From assembly GCF_026914265.1 (NCBI RefSeq), contig NC_069135.1, positions 35,535,756 through 35,599,755 of the forward strand: a stretch of DNA of 64,000 bases. The letters run 5' to 3'. The notes beneath the pieces were generated by a model that did not search any database, had not been told where the DNA came from, and saw only the letters and a program-made list of their open reading frames with translations. Positions 22,912 to 34,407 of the stretch are shown piece by piece (position 1 is the stretch's first letter; each line of letters starts with the position of its first letter). The position numbers and the translations under genes are program-made. This DNA is from Mya arenaria (Eukaryota; Mollusca; Bivalvia; Myida; Myidae).

Positions 22912-23133
22912 ATGCGGTTGTCGCTTATGTTCGTGACGTTAGCGTGCCTGCTCTTGTTGTTGAGTGCACCGGAAGGAACAGACGGACGACGGTGGCGGAT
23001 GAGAAGAACTTGCCGGGGAAAGCGCTGCCCTCCTGGTAGGCGGTGCGCGATGATGGGAGGTATTCCTAGGTGCAGGGGAGGCAATATTTATCTCAGACCG
23101 GGACAGGCATCAGGTCAGCAAGGCGGAATCTGA
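22912..23133 (+). CDS. Small secreted cationic four-cysteine peptide, FOLN-like
   Basis: The ORF encodes 73 residues. Residues 1-25 form a signal peptide: a hydrophobic core LACLLLLLSAP, then a polar cleavage region ending TDG. The predicted mature part of about 48 residues has 12 Arg, one Lys and no Asp or Glu. Its four cysteines (34, 39, 45, 54) follow CX4CX5CX8C, with PPG after the second and PRC at the end. That spacing resembles the follistatin N-terminal (FOLN/EGF-like) half-module, C..v.CppG..C......prC. A Gly/Gln-rich tail follows. Two disulfides are likely. Function is unknown; the charge suggests an antimicrobial or glycan-binding peptide, and this is inference only. No second domain or downstream exon is seen and no canonical AATAAA is close. 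It could also be the coding exon of a gene with a non-coding first exon. Confidence 0.6.
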   Translation: MRLSLMFVTLACLLLLLSAPEGTDGRRWRMRRTCRGKRCPPGRRCAMMGGIPRCRGGNIYLRPGQASGQQGGI

Positions 23134-23327
23134 CCGCTGGATGTAACGTGGTGAATTTAAACCGGCAGTGCCCGTGCTTTAAAGACAAACCAACATTGGT
23201 GTGGTATTAATAATGAGGCTCACATAATATATTTTACCTTAAAACACTATGATTGTTTTGTTCATGATACTAGGTCGTTTAAGTGTGTATCTGGTTATTT
23301 TTGCTTTATATGTTTTTAATTGAATTG

Positions 23328-23412
23328 AAAACACACACACGCACGCAAGAACGCACACACGCACGCAAGAACGCACACACACAACACACGCACGTAAGCA
23401 CACACACATACA
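23328..23412 (+). repeat. ACAC/GCAC microsatellite
   Basis: Imperfect CA and CGCACGCAAGAA repeats. The Cys/Val-rich ORF on the minus strand here is produced by the repeat. Confidence 0.9.
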
Positions 23413-23589
23413 CAACAAAAAACTGTTAACATGTTCTTGGAGGAAGTTTAATTGTAAAAAGAAAACATGATTAAACACGACTTGTTTTCCTGATCTCTTA
23501 GATATAACCAATGTCATTATGCCCTAAAATATACATTAAGTCTACAGACCAACGCCACAGGCACGTCAAAATCATGACGGTAAAGTTGG

Positions 23590-23700
23590 AAGGTAGTTGG
23601 TAGTTGGTAGTTGGGGATTCGAATATTCAACTACTTACCAGTTGCCAGTTGGGGATTCGAAAATTCAACTACCTGCTAGTTGCCAGTTGGGGATTCGACA
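23590..23700 (+). repeat. Short tandem repeat, TTGCCAGTTGGGGATTCGA, three copies
   Basis: Three roughly 45-bp units with CAGTTGGGGATTCGA and ATTCAACTAC. The unit also contains ATTCGAATATTC-like palindromes related to the hairpin just downstream. Confidence 0.7.
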
Positions 23701-23775
23701 AACACTGTTTCATTTCCAGTCGATTATTCGCGAATGTTCAATTCCAAACCAGTGTATGTCTTTATGTATGGTTTT

Positions 23776-23950
23776 AAAGGTCACATATGGGAAAATTATT
23801 CGCCAAATGTTTTTTATGCATGAACACATATGTATCTTTACGATAAACACTGTTTAAATTTACTTTTATTCGTATATTCGCCAGTCGAATATTTATCCAT
23901 GCATAAAGAAACATTTGGCGATTAATTTTCCCATATATGCATTCACTTAA
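23776..23950. mobile_element. Hairpin MITE with CATATGGGAAAATTA arms
   Basis: The arm at 23783-23822 (CATATGGGAAAATTATTCGC then CAAATG...ATGCATG) is inverted at 23898-23939 (CATGCAT...CATTTGGCG then ATTAATTTTCCCATATATG). The loop is about 75 bp and AT-rich. Confidence 0.65.
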
Positions 23951-25129
23951 AATATAAATAAACGATCGCAGAGTCTATTTCAATGTACATGCACTTTAAA
24001 ATGGTGCCTATATTACATGATTGCAACCATTTTGTAATGTGCTCGGTGTGTCCATAATGTTTTGTTGCAACTTTTTACACTCTGCGGACTTCAATCAATA
24101 TGAGAGATATACATAAGTGAACAAAATGCATTTTTACACTCTAAAACAATCGAAAAGCCAACCGGAAGAGGAAGCGAAAATGATTGTTCATGCTTTAATA
24201 GGATGACAAACAATGTTGAAAAGTTTGATATTCAGGTTGAATGAAATATATTTAACTACCGCATGACCAAAAACTTGCAATTACTGCTTCTGAAATATTA
24301 TTTAATCATAATGAATTGTTTACACACATTGATGTTGAAAACAGAAAGAAACACTATGCTCGATTATGATTCGTGGCATCCAGTTAAACAAGATCCCCAC
24401 GGGTGGTTATGCTCTAGTGGCAAGACTTTTTGACAATACTTGTATACTGAAAACTCACAGTTAAAGGGAATCGATGACAAATATGTTTCACAAAGAGAAA
24501 GGGGAAATAACTACTACAACAAAACCCAACTCTCTGTACAAAGTAGCCCCCCCCCCCCCATTGAAACTAGCTAAGCTAGGGCTTAGAAGCATTTCGGGCA
24601 GAGGGAAATAACTACTACAAAATACATAACACTGTAAAAGTTGTCATCCTTAGAGAATGCGTTTTGATAGGCTTCAACATTTCAATTCCAATAATCCCGT
24701 CGTGCAAGGGGCGGACCAGTATTCAGAAAGGTTTCGAGCTCTTATGGATAAACGAAAGACTGTAGCGCGTTCACAAGCAATTATTTACAGACGGACGCTC
24801 GCACGGACGACGGACACCGCGCCATAGCATAAGCTCTTCTGTTATTTGGCCAATAGTGCTTAAAGTCACATCATTATCGTATGTAAGGTTCGTTCCACGC
24901 ATATGTTATGTGGTAACCTATGCAATTCGATTCCACCAATAAAATTATGTACGGTACGGTTAAACTGTATAGATTTCTAACATTGTAAACCGTCCATATA
25001 AATCCGAGGTTGTTTTCGATAGAAAGTGGCCGAAGTGTTCCGAATGGTACGTATACAATACCATGATGTCATTACTGTATACATGTATGATACCGACAAT
25101 CAGACAAGATCAGCTTCAACAGTCGTCAC
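23951..25129. other. Intergenic, no gene recognised
   Basis: Contains a 13-C run at about 24548 and the single 25003-25050 copy of the CATCCGAGGTTG repeat; otherwise nothing supported. Confidence 0.45.
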
Positions 25130-26286
25130 GCTGCAGCCAATTGTATAAACAGATTTACCCAGGGTAATATTTTACCGGCGGTAATTTTCCTGGTAAATTG
25201 GCGGTAATCAATTGTATAAAACAAAATTAAGGTTTTACCAAGCTATTTACCGCGGTAATATTTACCCTCCTCCAAGAGGTGGGTAAATTGATTTACCGTC
25301 TCAGTTACCAGAATCAAGATGGCCGACCAGACATAAACAAACGCTCGATTCACAACTCATTTTGTCGATTTTAAAGACAAACTGAAACTTCGTGCTTAGA
25401 AAACTGTTCCATTACGTCCATATCAATATAAGACAGGAATACAGAGGTAAGAAATCGCCAATTACTCACTGTGTGAACAAATAAATGCATAATAAATATT
25501 CCAACGAACAAATTTCATGTACAAACACAGTGACACAAGAAATCTGAAGTTTAAGAAAGTTATTTACCTTGTTTCGCGTTTAAATAATTCCAAAATCTTT
25601 CAAAGCTCAATGCAATGGTTCGAGACCAACACTTGATTGCAGGTCTCGACCTTACTTTGTTGAAATGTATCCCACTTTGCACATATTTTGAGTATTTTGC
25701 ACATAAATATTTACAATCAAATTGAACCGCCTGTAAACATTGAACAATACTGTAAATGACAGCTATGACGTCATTTTCTATGAAATATACCTCAGTCTAT
25801 AGTCTATTTCCACAGTTTTCTTTTATATAGAGGCACACAATGGGGTGACTGCTAACCAAATACTGTGAAGTGCCTTGATAATATAAAAGTTTACTGTATA
25901 TTTGATAAAAACAACAGCTGTGGTATGACAACATACCCAAGTATGATTTTTTGAGTTTGTTAAAATGTATATAAATTATACTGTTACATATACAGTTCTG
26001 TGATTAGCACGTCTATGTTCAATTGTACACAACCATTTCATAATTGTGATAATGAATATTATAATCAGGCTTTTCATCAGCGAAAGCCAGCAGAGCCAGT
26101 GTGATGATAGAACATATAACAGGCACATGATAAAAGACACCAAGAGCAGTGAGGTAAAAATAAGGTTGTTTTTTTTCTTCTGTAAATAACTTGTTTGTTT
26201 ATTGTGAAAGCCATCATCTCTTACCGACAATCTTGTTAACTTACCTTTCAAATTTATAGAAACATTGGCCTCTAGGGAACGCCGTC

Positions 26287-26287
<1 letters not shown>

Positions 26288-26330
<43 letters not shown>

Positions 26331-26339
26331 CATCCAATA
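26288..26339 (+). repeat. C52 homopolymer
   Basis: 52 consecutive C. G-quadruplex-forming on the minus strand; its length could be an assembly or sequencing estimate rather than exact. Confidence 0.9.
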
Positions 26340-26943
26340 TTCATTAATCAGCCATTTAAGATATGAAGCTGATTTTCACAGACAACATATAATTTTAATG
26401 ATTACAAAATAATTTTACTTATCTTTAGATTGCTACCAGTGGAAGACCAAGGTTATATGACAAATGTGCCGTCAAGAAAACATCACAACATGAACTTCAT
26501 GGAGCCGCTAGTGAATTATATGCTGTTTAACATTGCTGATTCTGGTTATTGGTATATACATAAGAATCGACTTTGATTTTGAATTTAAGACCATTTATAG
26601 TTAAATGAAAATAGAAAATAAAATTAATGTTACACTCCTTGTATATTGACTTTTAATATGTTCCTGTAAAATGAAGATATGGTGACTATATGAGTAAGTA
26701 CTAATAACACTTCAATTTGACATCCACAATGGGACAGCTTAGTTTTTAAATAGTTAAAAAATATTATTAAATAGTGCTGACAATAACTGAAGAGATCATG
26801 TAACATTCTATTTTAAACAGAAACAATTATGACATAAATAAGCAGACACTAAAAATAAGTTCATTAAGTTAATTATACATGATTGCACTTTTAGTGCCAA
26901 GTTGAGGTTACTGCAAGCCTATGGGTAGGGACATAATTATACA

Positions 26944-26946
<3 letters not shown>

Positions 26947-27010
<64 letters not shown>
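26947..27010 (+). repeat. AT dinucleotide microsatellite
   Basis: About 32 AT repeats inside the 25.1-28.1 kb element. Confidence 0.97.
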
Positions 27011-27013
<3 letters not shown>

Positions 27014-28142
27014 ACAAACAAGATCAAAGAAAAAGATTCAAGATCATTTGGTCATTAATAATAAACATAACTGATATATTATACAAATGTCGCATGTAGT
27101 TTAACAATCTTATGAATTTGCAAAGTGGTTGGATGCAGCATTTAATAAATGGAATTCTTCAAGAAATGACATTTCACATAGAAGATATAGAAAATATCAA
27201 GTACATTTATAATATGTGTCTGTATTGACACATAAAAGAATCAGTGGTGTTTTCTTACATATATTCTTAATTTCAGCAATAATTCAGTTTAAAATATAAC
27301 AATGGACCCCCAGCTTTAATTAACAAATACATTGAATACTGAAACAATGGTACATATTAGATTAAAGATATGAATTATTGATCACTTTAATGAGAATCAA
27401 TTCTATGAAACTCAGTGCATCATTTCTATGACAAGTTGAAACTGACTATAAATTCCTTAGGTGTCAGCGTGAGAAAAACGGAAGATGCCATTCAAAGATA
27501 TTTTTTGAATTTTGTATTAGCAAGTATAATTTCTTGTCAGTTATTTTCTGTTTTTAAATTATTCAGATATATTGTGTCATTATGACTTGCAAATCATTGC
27601 AATAATGTTCGCATTTTTCTGCGGTATTCGTTGACCGTTTTGTATGAAGTAAAGAGTAACACCCCTGAATTCAGAATAAACCTACCCCTTGCAGTGTTGC
27701 ATACATGTGTTTTATTGATCAGCCACGGGAGTAGCTTATAATACTTTGTACTGTTTTGTTGAATATTTACCAGGTAACTTGTTGGGCCGATTTGATGAAT
27801 TTTGTCATTAACCTGCCTTTTAGATATTTTTTTTATAAAAATGGAATGTGGACATTCATTTTTTTTTATAAAAAAAGATACCTCCAATCTGACAGCTGTG
27901 CGGGAAAATGACGTCACTCTATTGCATTATGGGACATTTTGGTAAAATTTACCCTGGTAAATTTACCGCCTTGGTAATTTCTTTTATACAACGCATTTAC
28001 CGCCATGGTAATATTACCACGGAATTTACCGGTGGTTTTACTTACCGAGGTAATTATTTACCATTGTTTATACAATTGGCTGCTGCAGGAATTTTATCAG
28101 TTTTAAATAATGTGCGTTATCGGTAAAACGAGTTGGATATCC

Positions 28143-28412
28143 AGGGACGGCTCCAAGAAATGACGAGAGGGGACGTAACTTATGGGCGCAACCTTTTAAC
28201 ATTCGCCCCTCCCTCAGCACCTATATATAAATGGCATATACTGTTTGCATGGGGTTTTTGGGTTACTCCCTCAAGAATAAGTTTACAATTTAAAGTCGGA
28301 AATGGTGCGTTATGAGTGTATTTTATCACCTTTTTCTCTCATATTGATATGAAAAGTAAACATGATCGTTTTTGGAGGGGGCACGCGCCGGCTACCCCCT
28401 CTAAATATGCTT
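28143..28412. mobile_element. Family C element, uninterrupted copy
   Basis: Begins AGGGACGGCTCCAAGAAATG, passes through CTTATGGGCGCAACC, GGTTACTCCCTCAAG and AAGTCGGAAATGGTGCGTTA, and ends GCCGGCTACCCCCTCTAAAT. It lacks the MITE present at the matching point in the 17.7 kb copy, so it serves as the empty site. Confidence 0.8.
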
Positions 28413-28646
28413 GTTATATCAGCAATTAGAAAATAATGCTACGTTTTAAATAAGTGTTGCCTGAATCACTTCGTACACTTAAGACATGGAATAAACAAAT
28501 TTGCTTATACATACTCCGCAACAAAGTATGTAACTAAATAATATGTGTTGATTATCAAGTCTGATATTTTCTAATAGTATATCATACGATAATAATATTA
28601 CGACAGTCACTTTGCTACCAAATTCGCAATGACTTATTGTAAATAA

Positions 28647-28943
28647 TGCACCAGTCAATTGTAACCAATGCCCCCTAAGTTTACCGGGGATGGCGGGGGA
28701 AATTGGCCGTGTTTTTACCTTCCAGGTGGCCCCGCAGTGCGAACTGCGGTGGTTTTGTTTTCGCGACAAATAGCGGGGAATGGGCTTAACCCAGGATAAC
28801 CCTGTGGTGTGGGGGCTTTTGGCAGGGATTTAACCAGTAGTTTTAATGTCTCCGCAGGGCGGGGATTTTAACGAGGTTTGGCTGGACCGAAAGTCCCCGC
28901 TATTCCCCGGACCTGGGGGCCGTGGTTACAATTGACTGATGCA
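28647..28943. mobile_element. PIF/Harbinger-type MITE (TAA target duplication)
   Basis: Terminal inverted repeats TGCACCAGTCAATTGTAACC and, at the right end, GGTTACAATTGACTGATGCA pair with one mismatch. TAA flanks both sides (28644-28646 and 28944-28946). Three-base TWA duplications are typical of PIF/Harbinger. The interior is unusually GC-rich for this window, with GGCGGGG and CCCCGC stretches. A partial relative lies at 63726-63873. Confidence 0.75.
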
Positions 28944-28980
28944 TAACTATATTCTATAACACTTCACTATGTTAATGTCC

Positions 28981-29247
28981 GAAGTCCAATTGGAGGGGTG
29001 AAAGCGAAAAGGTTCTACCTTCTTCTTTATTTAATGTAACTTAGAACCTTTTCGCATTCACCCCTCGAATTTGAAGTACTAGTATACGTCAATCGAACCT
29101 TTTCGCATTCACCCCTCGAATTTGAAGTACTAGTAAACGTCAATCGAACCTTTTCGCATTCACCCCTCGAATTTGAAGTACTAGTATACGTCAATCGAAC
29201 CTTTTCGCATTCACCCCTCGAATTTGAAGTACTAATATACGTCAATC
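28981..29247. repeat. 51-bp minisatellite, four copies, with an inverted partial copy
   Basis: Units start GAACCTTTTCGCATTCACCC at 29044, 29095, 29146 and 29197. An inverted partial copy (GAGGGGTGAAAGCGAAAAGG) lies at 28995-29014 and can form a hairpin with the first unit. The period is 17 codons, so a 17-residue repeat appears on the minus strand. No evidence that it is translated. Confidence 0.9.
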
Positions 29248-29481
29248 AAACTAATGACCTTATAGATCCTTGTAATGTTTTACAACAACCATAACACGAT
29301 GTTAAGATTGACGCGGTACCATGCTTTGCATTCATTTTAGATGCATGACGTCAAAAAATGACGTCAACGTCAATTAGTAGTTCGTACTAGAAACGTCTAA
29401 CCTTACTTAACCAAAGTGCGGAAATTAACAAAATTACATGATATGGACCCTGTTCAAGTTCGCACAAAATGCGTGTGAATA

Positions 29482-29854
29482 TTAAAGTGACACTCTTATT
29501 CAAAGTCAATACATACACATGTATTACAAGCATAAATTTTGCGTGATGAAACTTGAACTACTTACTAAATAATGCATTTATAGAAAATAGTAATTACTGA
29601 TAAGATTGTCATTGTGTATTTAATGGCTGAAAGAGCAAAAATATTAAAGGATTGGTGAGTGCTAAAAGATTTACTGTGATCTACTAGTCTTATAAGGTAG
29701 AAATACTGTGTTTTTTGTGCACCTTTCTTTCAAATTAAACTCGGCATCCTTCATAAGAACCATTGTTTTCGACATTTATTCATCCTTTTTGGAATATTAA
29801 AACAAATGCATTTATCGTGGTTTATCTTATTTGGGAGTAATAGCGCATCTTTAA
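29482..29854. mobile_element. Family B element, monomer
   Basis: Starts TTAA-AGTGACACTCTTATTC and ends GGGAGTAATAGCGCATCT-TTAA, with the family interior TGCACCTTTCTTTCAAATTA. It matches each half of the 6349-7070 dimer. Confidence 0.8.
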
Positions 29855-30129
29855 TATTGTTTACGCTATGGCATTTGACTTCTAGCTAATCGTTTGAATC
29901 CTGAATGAAACTAGAACTGTAAGCCAAAGGCTAACGAATACCCCCCAACCCTTCCCTGTCTAGGTTGTTTGCCCTGGCCTTAGTTATGGTATCATTAGAA
30001 AGCACAAGGCAATACATTTATTTAGTTTATTTAGAATACCTATTACTGAATCAGGGACTGCCATGGCACTGCAGCAGAGATCACAAAATGGTCACTATAG
30101 TATGTTGGTACTGTGTCCACACTTATCCC

Positions 30130-31783
30130 CTCCAGGATATTCCAAAATGAAGGTGGACGGGTGAATTTGGCAGTCTGCCAACCCAATTTCTGTTTACCCC
30201 CCCCCCCCCCCCCCCCCCACACATGAGTACCAAGGAAATAATACAGGTGTAAAAAATCACATATACAAAGGTTCACATAATGGTCATGGATATCCATGGA
30301 TATCTGAAAGTTTGTTGTTTCTCTCATTTTCACAATAAAGGGGTCATGACTCCTGGCAGGATATTCCAAAATGAAGGTGGACGGGTGAATTTGGCAGTCT
30401 GCCAACCCAATTTCTGTTTACCCCCCCCCCCCCCCCACACATGAGTACCAAGGAAATAATACAGGTGTAAAAAATCACATATACAAAGGTTCACATAATG
30501 GTCATGGATATCTGAAAGTTTGAGAAAAATATATTGAAAAATGACAAAGGAGTAGGCCACCAAAGCGAATATTACCCCACTCCCACCCACCTCAGGGGAG
30601 ATAACAAACCTGTTTCTCTCATTTTCACCATAAAGGGGTCATGATGAAAAATGACAAAGGAGTAGGCCACCAAAGCGAATATTACCCCACTCCCACCCAC
30701 CTCAGGGGAGATAACAAACCTGTTTCTCTCATTTTCACCATAAAGGGGTCATGACTCCTGACAGGATATTCCAAAATGAAGGTGGACGGGTGAATTTGAC
30801 AGTCTGCCAACCCAATTTCTGTTTACCCACCCCCACCACCTCCCCCCCACACATGAGTACCAAGGAAATAATACAGGTGCACAAAATCACATATACAAAG
30901 GTTCACATCATGGTCATGGATAGCTGAAAGTTTGAGAAAAATATATTGAAAAATGACAAAGGAGTAGGCCACCAAAGCGAATATTGTAACAAATTTAAGG
31001 CCTGTATGCACCTAACTTCAGGACTTTTGATGGTCTTTTTAAGGACAAAATCAATTAAAGGTCTTTTTAAGGCCATGCAAACATTCTGATTAATACAGGT
31101 GCACCAAATCACATATTCAACAGTTCATATCATGGTCATTGACATCTGAAAGTTTGAAAAAGATTTATAGAAAAAATGAGAAAAAATGACCAAGGATTAG
31201 GCTAGACAAAGCTGTATAATTTTTGCCTATTTTAACTTATTCAGGGGCCATAATTGGAGACATGATCATGTGATTCCAACCACAATCACAGGGGCAAATG
31301 TTCTCACCATGGCTAAAAGTTTGAAAAAGATTCATTCAAAAATGACGAAGGAGTAGGACGAACAAAACTAATTTTACCCAATTTAACTCATTAAGGGGCC
31401 ACAACTCCACTCAGGATCATGTGACTCCCACCAAATTCATGGAGGCAAAGGTTTACATCATGGCCATTAATATTTGAAAGTTTGAAAAAGATTTGCTCAA
31501 TAGCTTCAAAGAAGAATCCTGGACAAAGCTAATTTTGCCCAATTTAACTCATTAAGGGGCCACAACTCCACTCAGGATCATGCGACTCTGACCAAATCCA
31601 TGGAGGCACAGGTTTACATCATGGTCATTAATATTTGAAAGTTTGAAAAAGATTTGTTCAATAACGACAAAGATGAATCCCGGACAAAAAAAACGGACGG
31701 ACAGACGGACAGACAGACAGACAGACGGACAACCCGATTCCAGTATACCCCCCCCCCCCAAACTTTGTTTTGGGGGGTATAAC
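30130..31783. mobile_element. Composite element with tandem core and GGAC microsatellite
   Basis: A block containing GATATTCCAAAATGAAGGTG, a poly-C run and ACACATGAGTACCAAGG occurs three times (about 30138, 30359, 30767). A 108-bp direct duplication lies at about 30537-30753. From 31090 to 31670 follow about four diverged units of roughly 150 bp, sharing CTCATTAAGGGGCCACAACT and GAAAGTTTGAAAAAGATT. These lead into ACGGACGGACAGACGG repeats and a CCCCCCAAACTTTGTTTTGGG hairpin-like terminus. Non-coding. The layout resembles mollusc non-autonomous elements with a tandem core. Confidence 0.55.
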
Positions 31784-32427
31784 AACAGAGAGCCAGCACC
31801 TGTGTCCCGTCTGACATCTGCTGATCGTTGTACGAGGGATGTCCGGAATGTTTTGAGATTTTGATTTGAAAAATATAATTATATAATCTCATACTAAGGA
31901 AGAAAATGGTTTTCAAGACAACCCATGTAACGCTTTACGGAGCACAAATTAGCGTTTTCTGAAGTCTTCATAATTAAATTGTACTACTCTGTCTGAATAA
32001 TAGACGCCAAAACGTCACATATATGAAGTTAGGACGGGATTGTACGTCTTTAGCAACACTGACCAGCAGGAAGTTGGCATTTTAAAGTCCTTTGATGGTA
32101 TTGAACCAGTTATAAGCCCACTTTAACATTGCGACGCATTACCATCTAACTAACATTGCATTAATTAAACATCGACGTAATTGACTAACGTCATACTTTA
32201 TTTTTAACAGTTCATTTTACTATTTAAATGTTCAAATGTACGTCAAATAAAATGAAACCTTTAAAAATTCTTCAAATCCATTAAAGAAAACTTTTAGGAC
32301 CATCTTTATATCGGAATATCATAAGCGGTGCTTTCTCACTCATCAGAGGTTCCATGGTGATAAATCTAACGTGTGGTACGCATAGCATCATCACTCTGGT
32401 GAACGAGAATGAAGGTGGTGGTGTTAG

Positions 32428-32469
<42 letters not shown>

Positions 32470-33500
32470 TCCGGGTCCCGGCGTGAGCACATTTAAGGGT
32501 CCTAGAGTGACAGTTCAACCACCGCACACCTATCCTGGGCAGACTATCAGGCGGTTAACCAGCTCTAGGTGCCTTCACCTCAGCAAGGAACTGAAAACTT
32601 CCTGTACTTGCCAGGGGCAGTGCGAATGGTCATAAAAAGGATTTCATAATCAATCACAACAGAAGTGATCGGTTCCGCCTGGGAATCCAGACCGGGTTGT
32701 CTGATTCACAGTCCAACGCTTTCAGACCGGTTGAGCTAACTGGGCGGACTTTACAAGAATGAAGTGGTGTGACATCACTTATATAGTTTGGTACATTAGT
32801 TAATATATTATAAGAATAAGATGTTTATTTGGGTAACTGATACATTTTATTTCAATAAGAGTAAAACGTTTTTAAATACAAAGATAAAATATTGACAATT
32901 TGGAGTTTCATTAAATAAAACAACCATAATTTCATAATATTAAACAAAAGATTTTTTAATTAAGTACAATACTACATGATTATTGTACATAGTAACATAT
33001 AAACAATTCAATATTGCTGGGGGCTATTCCAGTAGATCATATAGCCCACGGTGGGGAAGGCAATTATTTTTCTAGTATATGGGTGGGTTTCTTTTTTCGC
33101 GTATTTGGAACACAAAAGGGTAAATTTGTTTCTGTAGGGTGGGGAGGGGGGGGGGGGGGGTGGAGGTAGTATGATTTAAAAAGACCTTCACACCACGGGT
33201 AATTTGTTTTAATGGAATCGCCCTGGGCAAGATGGTACAAACGTATTTTAATTTCAAAATATTCACAATTTAATATCAATCCCCTGTCATGCTTTTTAAA
33301 ACATCTAATTTCCCAAACAAAAACCTGCTAATTATTGCACAAATGCTTAATCAACCAAAGTCTTTGGAACTCCAACCTTTGGAACTCCAACCTAAACACA
33401 CCTTTAAATGAATGAGGTCGAAGCATTACATTCGGATAACCTAAATTAGCTCTCGAATTTCATTGAAAAAGCATCAGATATTTTTTTTTATTCAAATACC
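31784..33500. other. Intergenic downstream of IPO9
   Basis: Holds an AT microsatellite at 32431-32467, a tRNA-like sequence at 32674-32747 and a G-rich run at about 33137-33160. An AATAAA on the minus strand (about 33491-33486) could end the IPO9 3' UTR, about 0.9 kb after its stop. No other gene seen. Confidence 0.45.
32674..32747 (-). tRNA. tRNA-like sequence (His-like anticodon GTG), probably a pseudogene or SINE head
   Basis: 74 nt reading CCGCCCAGTTAGCTCAACCG at the 5' end, with an anticodon-loop-like CTGTGAA (GTG) and a GGCGG 3' side that pairs with the first five bases. The T arm and the inner acceptor pairs are poor, so a working tRNA is unlikely. Confidence 0.35.
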
Positions 33501-34407
33501 TACTTAAAACTTACATGCATGTGTTAAAACAAACAGTGAACAGTAGCAGTTTTGAAGAAAGCTGAAGATTCCTAATGCTAATACTGTTGTGTGGAGAATG
33601 TCAGCATAATTCATTAAAACCTGAATCAGTAATGATACAGTTGGAGATTTTTCGTAATTTAAGGAAAAGATACATATGCTTTATCAGTATGACCTTGGAC
33701 TGAATTACTGCTCTAAATCCACTTACATTAAAACTACTACAATACTTAATTTAATACTAAATGATATTCAACATTATAAGGGGTTCTTATAGCTGATATT
33801 GTCAATCTTGAAGAAAAGCTTCAGGTTTATACAAATATGAGGGATTCGTGCCCAAAGCATGGTGAAGGGGCTTATACAACTTACAAAATAGGTTCCAAAG
33901 ACTGTATATTCATTTCGAGGTACTTTCTACTGTTTTTGATGCAAATGTCCACAATCTTTACAACTATTCAATAGTCTGAAGTTAATAGCTCTCAATCATA
34001 AACTTCAGAACCCTTGATTTATCCTAAACTTCAGAACCCCTGGAGCCATATTCAAAAAAACAACTTAGATCAATCTTAAATATAAGAAAAAAATCTGCGT
34101 GTTTTGATTGGACAGTAAAATCAATTGACCGATTGACTAAATGGAATCAATGAGGCGTGTCTAAGGCTAAAGATAAGAACTATATTGAATACCGCCCCAG
34201 ATTAATCCTTAACTTTAGTAGCCTTGCATTCAGATCCGATATTTTGTTTTATAAAACTGACTATGATAAAATTCAAATTAAAACACTTTTACAAGTAAAC
34301 CATACTGTAAGAAGATGTACACACAGAAGTTAAAATCAAACAGATGTCACCTGTATGCTCTAAAAACTATTCAGAAATAAATTAAAACCCAAACTAGGTG
34401 TGCAAGA

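Larger units (their letters stand above)
25130..28086. mobile_element. Non-autonomous DNA element of about 2.95 kb with subterminal TTTACC/GGTAAA clusters
   Basis: The ends are AGCCAATTGTATAAAC (from 25135) and its exact inverse GTTTATACAATTGGCT (to 28081), flanked on both sides by GCTGC, a candidate 5-bp target duplication. About 180 bp inside each end is packed with GGTAA, TTTACC and CCGCGGTAA-like short repeats in both orientations. A second ATTGTATAAAA copy lies inside each end. No transposase is visible and no ORF exceeds 110 codons. The interior holds the C52 homopolymer and an AT dinucleotide run. The superfamily is not recognised. Confidence 0.75.

Noticed and set aside
23239-23517. 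Cys/Val-rich 92-codon ORF
   Set aside because: Generated by the CA/GCAC microsatellite on the opposite strand.
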